Assembly: GCA_003552765.1 (NCBI GenBank)
Contig: PUOI01000185.1
Coordinates: forward strand, 1-10,853
Reading direction: 5' to 3'
DNA from: Candidatus Hydrogenedentota bacterium
Lineage (GTDB): Bacteria; Hydrogenedentota; Hydrogenedentia; Hydrogenedentales; SLHB01
DNA: 10,853 bases
Part shown: positions 6,694 through 10,853 of the stretch, piece by piece
How positions within the stretch are numbered: the first letter of the stretch is position 1
Layout of the letters: each line of letters opens with the position of its first letter
Translations under genes and position numbers: made by a program
The notes under the pieces: model-generated
What the model was told of the DNA's origin: nothing
Databases searched by the model: none
What the model saw: only the letters and a program-made list of their open reading frames with translations

Positions 6694-8040
6694 TTAGAGT
6701 TCCGCTAGGTCCCGCGCCACATCGGTCTGGTAGGCTTGCCATGCCGGGACGATGCCGGCCAGAATCCCAACCACGGCGACTGCGGCGAAGGCGGTGAGCA
6801 TCTCGGCGGATGGAAGCCCCCATGCATCGATGACGAGCCCGTAGCTCCAGGTCAGTTGGATACCGATGAACCACGTCACGATGTTGCCAATGATCCAGCC
6901 GCTTACGATGCCCAGCACGGTCACGAGAAACGCCTCGATGAGAACCGAGCCCACGATTTCCGGCGCGGACGCGCCCAAGGCCCGCATGATCGCGAGGTCG
7001 CGCTTGCGTTGGAGGATGCTCAAGTACAGCCCAATGAGGATGGACAGGGCCGCGATAATCACCACGAGGTAACCAATGGCGAGCAACACGCCTTGGATTG
7101 TGCCAAGCAGGTTCTCGTAGAGGTCCCAGATTTCCATAACGGGAATGGCCGCCATGGCGCGCAAGGTGTCGTTGAACTCCTGGCGGAGCGAAAACCGCTC
7201 CGCTGGGGTATGCAGACTCACAAGCACGGAAGTGACTTCATCCGCCATCAAATCCGCGGAGTCGCCGGCGGGGTCGGCTTGTACCTCGACGTCGTGATCA
7301 TGGCCATTGTTATGGTCGTGGTCGTGGTTGTGATCGTGCCCGTGGCCGTGCCCATGATCGTGGCCGTGGTCGTGGTCGTGTTCATGGTCGTGGTCATGCA
7401 CTTTCCAGACGGATTCCAGCGTCGTGTAGATGGCCCGGTCATTGGGGGAGTCCGTCGCGTCGAGGATCCCCACGACTTCGTAGGGGTGGTCATCATGAAC
7501 GTGAGCCAGGTGATCGGGCATATCCATGAACCCATGGGTCCCGACAAAGGTATCGCCGATTCCAAGACCGGTGCGGCGCGCCACCATGCTGCCGATCACC
7601 GCCTCGAAATCGTCCTCGAAATACCGGCCCTCGGCAAGCGAAAAGAGCGGTTCATCACGGACATGCTCGGGAAAGAAATCGAACAGTTCCCGGGTCGTGC
7701 CGACGATGCGGTAGCCCTGATACGTGTCGCCCAACCCAATGGGAAAGGCCTGGTTCACCGCCTCGTGATCGCGGACGTGTTCATACTCTTCGTAGGCTAT
7801 GTTGCCGGTGGGCGTGTCCATGAAATAGACGCTGCTCAATACCAGCTGTAACGGACTGCCCGCAGCGCCCACCACGAGGTCGTAGAGTTGGCCCTCCTCA
7901 ACGAACCGTTTCTCCGTCTCATCGCGCAGGGTGAGCACGCCCGTGATCAAGGATACCCCCAAGGCGACCGAAAGGACCGTAAGGATGGTGGTGAGACGGC
8001 GGTTCCACATGTATTGCCATGCCATGCGCCATAAACTCAT
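6694..8040 (-). CDS. FtsX/MacB-type ABC permease with His-rich extracytoplasmic tract
   Basis: This is the membrane subunit of an ABC transporter of the MacB/LolC/FtsX superfamily, 448 residues. An N-terminal membrane helix (about 16-37) leads into a large extracytoplasmic domain (about 40-310). Three C-terminal helices follow (about 313-340, 365-397, 413-434), with the typical cytoplasmic loop QRKRDLAIMRALGAS (344-358). The soluble domain carries an alternating His-Asp/Gly tract at 215-249 with 17 His in 35 residues, plus a second small cluster (His169, 177, 180, 182, 185). Such tracts bind Zn, Ni, Co or Cu in many metal-handling proteins, so a role in metal traffic is inferred. From memory, the Zrg zinc system of Vibrio also pairs a permease and ATPase of this general type. 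The start is set by AAGGAGG (8048-8054), 7 nt upstream, and overlaps the ATPase stop as ATGA, implying translational coupling. A terminator follows. Transport direction and substrate are not established. Confidence 0.92.
   Translation of the reverse strand: MSLWRMAWQYMWNRRLTTILTVLSVALGVSLITGVLTLRDETEKRFVEEGQLYDLVVGAAGSPLQLVLSSVYFMDTPTGNIAYEEYEHVRDHEAVNQAFPIGLGDTYQGYRIVGTTRELFDFFPEHVRDEPLFSLAEGRYFEDDFEAVIGSMVARRTGLGIGDTFVGTHGFMDMPDHLAHVHDDHPYEVVGILDATDSPNDRAIYTTLESVWKVHDHDHEHDHDHGHDHGHGHGHDHNHDHDHNNGHDHDVEVQADPAGDSADLMADEVTSVLVSLHTPAERFSLRQEFNDTLRAMAAIPVMEIWDLYENLLGTIQGVLLAIGYLVVIIAALSILIGLYLSILQRKRDLAIMRALGASAPEIVGSVLIEAFLVTVLGIVSGWIIGNIVTWFIGIQLTWSYGLVIDAWGLPSAEMLTAFAAVAVVGILAGIVPAWQAYQTDVARDLAEL
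7294..7398 (-). repeat. Low-complexity (His-Asp/Gly)n coding tract
   Basis: These 105 bp encode residues 215-249 of the permease, where His occupies nearly every second position (17 of 35). The DNA is an imperfect hexamer-like repeat of CAC/CAT and GAC/GGC/AAC codons, seen on the plus strand as runs of GTGGTC. Synonymous codons are mixed, so the tract is maintained at the protein level rather than being a fresh slippage product, though length variation between strains would be expected. Confidence 0.9.
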
Positions 8041-8699
8041 GCGTTCGCCTCCTTAATCAGCTCGGAACAATCGAACTGTTCGTCTAGCCGTTTCGCCAGC
8101 TCTTGCTCATGGGTCACCATGAGCAGCGTCACCCCTTCCTCTTGGCACAGGGTCAGCAATACGTCCATGACCGCGGCCGAGGAGCGGGGATCGAGGCTGC
8201 CCGTTGGCTCGTCGGCGGCGACGATCTTTTGCTTATTCGCGAGCGCCCGCGCGATGGCGACCCGCTGCCGTTCGCCGACGCTGAGGGAGGCGGGCTTGCT
8301 GTGAAGCCGGTGCGCCAAGCCGACGCGCTCCAGAAGCGCCGTGGCCCGCTCTTTCCATTGGGAAGAGGGCAGGGTGTCGCTGAAGCGCATGCCCAGCATG
8401 ACGTTTTGCAAGGCCGTGAAGGGTCCCAGCAGGTTGAAGGTTTGGAAAATAAAGCCATAGCGTTCGCCCCGGAACCGGTCGAGCTGGCCTTCGCTGAGGG
8501 ATGCGATATCGGTTCCATCCACCGTAATGTGGCCGGCTTCGGGACGGAGCAGCCCCGAGATAAGGTTCAACAGAGTGGATTTGCCGCACCCGCTCGGTCC
8601 CCAAAGGGCCATTTGGGCGCCTTCGGGCGCGTGGAATTGTTCGCAGACGAATTCCACCCCTGGACCAAGCACGCGGCGGCATTGTTCTACGGTTACCAT
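8037..8699 (-). CDS. ABC transporter ATPase, MacB/LolD type
   Basis: This 220-residue protein is the cytoplasmic ATPase that should drive the permease encoded immediately downstream. All nucleotide-binding motifs are present and intact: Walker A GPSGCGKST (34-42), Q-loop Gln86 (FIFQTFNLL), signature LSVGERQ (139-145), Walker B IVAADEP (159-165), D-loop SLD (168-170) and H-loop His197 (MVTHEQE). Length and the FQTFNLL / DEPTGSLD wording are typical of the LolD/MacB/FtsE group. The start at 8699 was preferred over the longer frame reaching 8855 because AGGAGG (8706-8711) lies 6 nt upstream; the extra 52 residues look non-homologous and run through the promoter. The stop TGA overlaps the next ATG. 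It is the first gene of the operon, downstream of a promoter with an overlapping palindrome. The substrate is unknown; the partner's His-rich tract suggests metals. Confidence 0.95.
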   Translation of the reverse strand: MVTVEQCRRVLGPGVEFVCEQFHAPEGAQMALWGPSGCGKSTLLNLISGLLRPEAGHITVDGTDIASLSEGQLDRFRGERYGFIFQTFNLLGPFTALQNVMLGMRFSDTLPSSQWKERATALLERVGLAHRLHSKPASLSVGERQRVAIARALANKQKIVAADEPTGSLDPRSSAAVMDVLLTLCQEEGVTLLMVTHEQELAKRLDEQFDCSELIKEANA

Positions 8700-8705
8700 G
8701 CATGT

Positions 8706-8711
8706 CCTCCT
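8706..8711 (-). promoter_or_regulatory. Shine-Dalgarno that fixes the ATPase start
   Basis: A perfect AGGAGG lies 6 nt before the ATG at 8699 and decides that start against the 52-residue longer open frame. A second, out-of-frame ATG overlaps the start region (ATGCATG). Confidence 0.85.
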
Positions 8712-8783
8712 AAAGTTGTGATGAATGCCTATACCGGCGGCCGCCGACGGGAGGCGCCGGGCGGGCCATGATGCCGCCGGAGC

Positions 8784-8813
8784 AGGATAGCATTGTTGAG
8801 AAAGGAATCTCAA
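8784..8813 (-). promoter_or_regulatory. Sigma70-like promoter of the ABC operon
   Basis: On the minus strand TTGAGA (8808-8813; five of six consensus) is followed after 18 bp by TATCCT (8784-8789; four of six), the latter preceded by an extended TGC. A start near 8777 gives a leader of about 78 nt ahead of the ATPase ATG. The -35 lies inside a perfect palindrome, so the promoter is probably repressible. Confidence 0.55.
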
Positions 8814-8815
8814 CA
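8794..8815. promoter_or_regulatory. Candidate repressor operator, 8-6-8 palindrome
   Basis: TGTTGAGA (8794-8801) and TCTCAACA (8808-8815) are perfect inverted repeats around the 6-bp spacer AAGGAA. The right arm covers the -35 element on the minus strand and the palindrome fills most of the -10/-35 spacer, the classical place for a dimeric repressor. It resembles a metalloregulator box in general form but does not match the Fur 7-1-7 or the Escherichia coli Zur box that I know. The cognate regulator is not encoded in the window. Confidence 0.5.
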
Positions 8816-8908
8816 TGCGCGCGGCGATTGAGCGCGGGATACGCCCACCCCTCATACGCCCTTTAGTTGTGCTTCAGCGACGCTCTTGCGTTAGGGGGTG
8901 GTTGTGTA

Positions 8909-9550
8909 TCACTGCAAGATATTCTCGTAGCATGTCTCAATGCCCATGGCCTTATGTAACTTGAAGAACTCGATGAAGCGATTCATGGAACGGTTCTGTC
9001 TTCCGCTCCTATTGCGTACTTTTTCGTGACGCGCTAGGAGATAATCTCTTTTGGAGGGGTGAAACGGCAGGTTTATGCCTGCAGACATATTAAGCTCATC
9101 AAAAGGCACGATCCGTGTGAAAAGCAGTGCTTGAGCAACCACACTGGAAGAGAGACTAATATCTATAAGCTCTATGTCCTCCCTTTCGGTGAGTATGTCC
9201 CGGAGAAGTAGGGAATTCCTGTGGGTTGACTTTCCAAGAATGAAGAATAGGGACGTATAAGATGCAACCATCGCATCCAAGACCACCCTCTCCACCTCAT
9301 TTTGGCATTCTTGTGTATCGTAGTATTTCTGGACACACGTCTTGCCACCCTTCTTATACTCGTATGTTGCGAAATTTCCCAACACATCTACTTCGCTCTG
9401 ATCATGTATCACGAATGTGTTCTTACGCACAAGACCCAACAATCGTGCGCAGCGCATCATATAATTTTCGCTGGCGAACGAGTCCAATATCCGCCCGTGA
9501 AGTGTGCCCTGGATACTTCGATATATCTTATAGGTATCGACCAGTGTCAT
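8909..9550 (-). CDS. Hypothetical protein, AT-rich, probably acquired
   Basis: I do not recognise a characterised family. The 213-residue product has no signal peptide, no membrane helix and no evident catalytic motif. Visible features are a polar N-terminal half (KIYRSIQGTLHGRILDSF, YEYKKGGK), a more hydrophobic centre (LDAMVASYTSLFFILGKS, 91-108), and a basic C-terminal third rich in Arg ending FIEFFKLHKAMGIETCYENILQ. The start at 9550 is well supported by AGGAGG (9556-9561), 5 nt upstream. GC content is clearly lower (roughly 45 percent by eye) than the 58-62 percent of neighbouring genes, and codon choice is relaxed, which suggests horizontal acquisition. It stands alone between the ABC operon promoter and a repeat-rich region, with no toxin-antitoxin, phage or transposase partner visible. 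It is a single intact frame with a good ribosome-binding site, so I regard it as a real gene of unknown function. Confidence 0.8.
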   Translation of the reverse strand: MTLVDTYKIYRSIQGTLHGRILDSFASENYMMRCARLLGLVRKNTFVIHDQSEVDVLGNFATYEYKKGGKTCVQKYYDTQECQNEVERVVLDAMVASYTSLFFILGKSTHRNSLLLRDILTEREDIELIDISLSSSVVAQALLFTRIVPFDELNMSAGINLPFHPSKRDYLLARHEKVRNRSGRQNRSMNRFIEFFKLHKAMGIETCYENILQ

Positions 9551-9664
9551 AATACCCTCCTCTTACCGCGTCTGGATGGCGCAGTCTAGTACCTTTTCAG
9601 CCCCCAAACTATGAGTATCCCGATTGCGTCTGACATAGCCTGCCATGCTGTCACAAATCAAATC

Positions 9665-9679
9665 CATCCCGTAGGGATG
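9665..9679. repeat. Short perfect palindrome CATCCC-GTA-GGGATG
   Basis: A perfect 6-bp stem with a GTA loop, followed by GACAGGTGTTAG. It has the look of a dispersed REP-like unit, but this window has only one copy, so that is an impression. Confidence 0.45.
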
Positions 9680-9732
9680 ACAGGTGTTAGTCAGGGGTCT
9701 TTGAGATGTACACCCGCGCATAGGAACCGCGG

Positions 9733-9974
9733 CTCAACCGTGACTGTTCATGGCGCTGAAGGCGCCGCTGGGAGTAGCCTGGGACAAGCGAAGCGCAGTC
9801 CCAGGATTGACGTCCCCCCGCATGTCCGTCCTGAAGGGACGGAAGAAAGGCGCGGTGTTTGCCCCGGTCCCTTCAGGACCGATTTCGTAGGTGGCCCGTG
9901 ACCTAGGGCTGCGCTTCGCTTGCCCTAGGCTACTGCCCGTGGCGCCTTCAGCGCCATGCACGCACACGGTTGAG
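9733..9974. repeat. 242-bp symmetric inverted-repeat element of six covarying hairpins
   Basis: Two 110-bp arms (9733-9842 and 9865-9974) face each other across 22 bp with no indels between them. The outer 73 bp of the arms match at about 62 positions. Each arm holds three hairpins in mirrored order: GGCGC-TGAAG-GCGCC (9752-9766, 9941-9955); an 8-bp stem with the 12-nt loop AAGCGAAGCGCA (9778-9805, 9902-9929); and a 6-bp stem with a TGAAG loop (9826-9842, 9865-9881). The second stem is CCTGGGAC in one arm and CCTAGGGC in the other, and both partner strands change to keep pairing. The third is CCGTCC versus CGGTCC, again compensated. A 20-bp spacer inside each arm has kept its length but not its sequence. 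This resembles REP/BIME-type mosaic elements mobilised in trans; a structured RNA is the alternative. No transposase or RAYT gene is in the window. Confidence 0.8.
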
Positions 9975-10170
9975 CTGTGGCTTTTGTGCGCGTCAAGCGT
10001 GAAATGCGAAGTTATTGGGAATGCCTTTCTTCGTGCGTGGCCCAGTGGACCACGTTCTAACGTCTCGTCTGTTAGGCGCGCGGTTTGTGCAGGTCCATTG
10101 TGTCTACATGGATGATAGCACACTGTGGTTCGCCCGGTCTCGCATGTATTTGTTGGGGCGGCCGAAGCGA

Positions 10171-10572
10171 TCAGGCGTCCAGCGTATCCAGGGTTTCCTT
10201 CACGCGGCGCTGGATGACGGCGGTCATGCGGGGATCCAGGCCCAGCGGCTCCGTGACGCGGTGGGCGATGTCGGGATGGTTGGCGGCGGCTTGCGCGGCC
10301 AACTGGGGGATGTCCGTGGTGCTGTGGCGGCCCGGGGAGAGGAAGTAGGGATGCACGATGACGAGGCGCGCGCCTTGTTCCACGCACCTCGCGAAGGCCT
10401 GTTCGATGGTGGGTTCGGCCAATTCCATGTGGGCCGGCTCGACGATGGCCGTCCCCGTGGATTCGCGATACGCCTGCGCCACGCGGAAAAGCATGTCGTT
10501 GGCCGCCGGGTTCTTGGAGCCGTGATCCACAAGGATCACGCCGGTCTCGGATGGTAGGGAGTGAGCTTGCAT
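10171..10572 (-). CDS. cbiX: CbiX-family sirohydrochlorin chelatase, short form
   Basis: This 133-residue protein matches the small single-domain CbiX/SirB chelatases, which insert cobalt (early anaerobic cobalamin route) or iron (siroheme) into sirohydrochlorin in the cytoplasm. Visible family marks are DHGSK (16-20) with catalytic-site His17, EPAHMELAEPTIEQA (45-59), HPYFLSPGRH (74-83) with His74 and His83, and EPLGLDPRM (108-116). The length fits the homodimeric short type rather than the two-domain CbiX/CbiK. The ATG at 10572 has no clear Shine-Dalgarno; a TATAAC lies about 60 bp further upstream, but no convincing -35 accompanies it. The gene stands alone, with no cobalamin or siroheme genes adjacent and no terminator that I can see after the TGA. 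Whether cobalt or iron is the natural metal cannot be read from the sequence; the symbol is given for the family. Confidence 0.88.
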   Translation of the reverse strand: MQAHSLPSETGVILVDHGSKNPAANDMLFRVAQAYRESTGTAIVEPAHMELAEPTIEQAFARCVEQGARLVIVHPYFLSPGRHSTTDIPQLAAQAAANHPDIAHRVTEPLGLDPRMTAVIQRRVKETLDTLDA

Positions 10573-10701
10573 GATTGAAAACGTCTTTCAAAACAATCGT
10601 TGGAACGAACCGTATCGCCGCCTCGCACGCGAGTTATACATGCCAACAAGATGCCGACGTTACGAGTAAACGCTGGCTTGGCCCGCAATGATTCCCAATG
10701 A

Positions 10702-10737
10702 ACGCGCCCTCCATGGTTTTGGGCATGGAGGGCGCGT
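10702..10737 (-). terminator. Strong terminator hairpin after the DUF1080-like gene
   Basis: ACGCGCCCTCCATG (10702-10715) and CATGGAGGGCGCGT (10724-10737) form a perfect 14-bp stem with an 8-nt loop, 24 bp after the stop of the gene entering from the right. Only TTCATT follows on the minus strand, so the U-tract is poor, but no gene on the plus strand needs it. Confidence 0.7.
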
Positions 10738-10761
10738 GAGGAGTTTATCCAGCGCAAGGCC

Positions 10762-10853
10762 CTATTCAGCGGGATCGCGCAGAGGCGGCAATTCGTTCAG
10801 CCGGATGTCGGAGAACCGGATGAGCATGGGATCGCCGGGATGAAGCTGGAAGC
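10762..10853 (-). CDS. 3' end of a gene resembling DUF1080 (3-keto-disaccharide hydrolase)
   Basis: Only the last 29 codons and a TAG stop are in the window; the first full codon begins at 10851. The fragment includes FQLHPGDPMLIRFSDIRLNE, which resembles the final beta-strands of DUF1080 domains (typically LQLHxGPPMxVxFxNIRIxEL). Those concanavalin-like domains are common in exported sugar-processing proteins of Planctomycetota, Verrucomicrobiota and related phyla. With so little sequence the family call is tentative, but the frame is supported by the strong terminator hairpin placed just after it and by the absence of stops. Confidence 0.55.
   Translation of the reverse strand, partial: FQLHPGDPMLIRFSDIRLNELPPLRDPAE

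Larger units (their letters stand above)
9551..10170. other. 620-bp gene-free region rich in palindromes
   Basis: No open frame here has a credible ribosome-binding site or protein-like composition; the apparent frames are by-products of the repeats. The region holds the CATCCC/GGGATG hairpin (9665-9679), the large symmetric element (9733-9974), and smaller stems at 10036-10054 (CGTGG/CCACG) and 10057-10075 (CTAAC/GTTAG). The promoter of the gene ending at 8909 should lie in 9551-9650, but I cannot pick one with confidence. Confidence 0.7.

Noticed and set aside
6736..7851. Long open frame on the plus strand opposite the His-rich permease (371 codons)
   Set aside because: Antisense of a clear FtsX-type permease; the striking Val/Met run is only the complement of the His codons.
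8794..8815. Assigning the palindrome to Fur or Zur
   Set aside because: The arm and spacer geometry (8-6-8) and sequence do not match the Fur 7-1-7 or the Escherichia coli Zur box; only an unnamed operator is claimed.
8700..8855. 52-residue N-terminal extension of the ABC ATPase
   Set aside because: It crosses the promoter and operator, and the AGGAGG before 8699 supports the shorter start of normal family length.
9733..9974. CRISPR array or insertion sequence
   Set aside because: The repeats are inverted rather than direct, with no regular unique spacers, and no transposase frame exists inside.
9734..10591. 285-codon minus-strand frame spanning the repeat element and the chelatase gene
   Set aside because: It overlaps CbiX in another frame and its remaining length consists of palindromic repeat sequence; composition is not protein-like.

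Overview
The window looks like a chromosomal segment of a GC-rich Gram-negative bacterium with a mosaic of core-type and accessory genes. A lipobox-bearing solute-binding protein and a MacB/LolD-type ABC pair fit a cell with an outer membrane. The DUF1080-like gene end at the right edge and the palindromic intergenic repeats give an impression of Planctomycetota, Verrucomicrobiota or Hydrogenedentota, but no marker gene here settles the taxonomy. No rRNA, tRNA, CRISPR array or transposase gene was seen.

Layout from left to right. (1) Positions 3-3356 (+) hold the 3' part of a giant ankyrin-repeat gene whose start lies outside the window; its core is a gap-free duplication of a 252-residue ankyrin module. 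(2) It converges on a family 5 solute-binding lipoprotein (3479-5104, -), with a strong hairpin terminator between the two and a recognisable promoter and 5' leader hairpin upstream of the lipoprotein gene. (3) A PAS-GGDEF gene (5479-6405, -) is followed by a previously unlisted 47-residue ORF (5286-5429, -), probably co-transcribed. The GGDEF domain has lost two key active-site acids but keeps the RxxD product-binding motif. (4) A two-gene ABC operon (ATPase 8037-8699, then FtsX/MacB-type permease 6694-8040, both -) is coupled by an ATGA overlap. It is preceded by a promoter overlapped by a perfect 8-6-8 palindrome and ends in a classical rho-independent terminator. The permease carries a 35-residue tract with 17 histidines, pointing to a transition metal. 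(5) An AT-richer gene of unknown function (8909-9550, -) looks foreign. (6) About 620 bp without a gene hold a symmetric 242-bp inverted-repeat element built of six hairpins with conserved loops and covarying stems, plus smaller palindromes. (7) A short CbiX-type chelatase (10171-10572, -) and the tail of a DUF1080-like gene (10762-10853, -) close the window, with a 14-bp perfect terminator hairpin between them.

Apart from the two ABC genes and the PAS-GGDEF/small-ORF pair, the genes do not form one evident pathway. A shared metal theme (His-rich ABC permease, CbiX chelatase) is only suggestive, because these units are separated by the foreign-looking gene and the repeat element. The least ordinary features are the covarying repeat element, the receptor-like GGDEF domain, the His-rich permease with its operator, and the orphan AT-rich gene.
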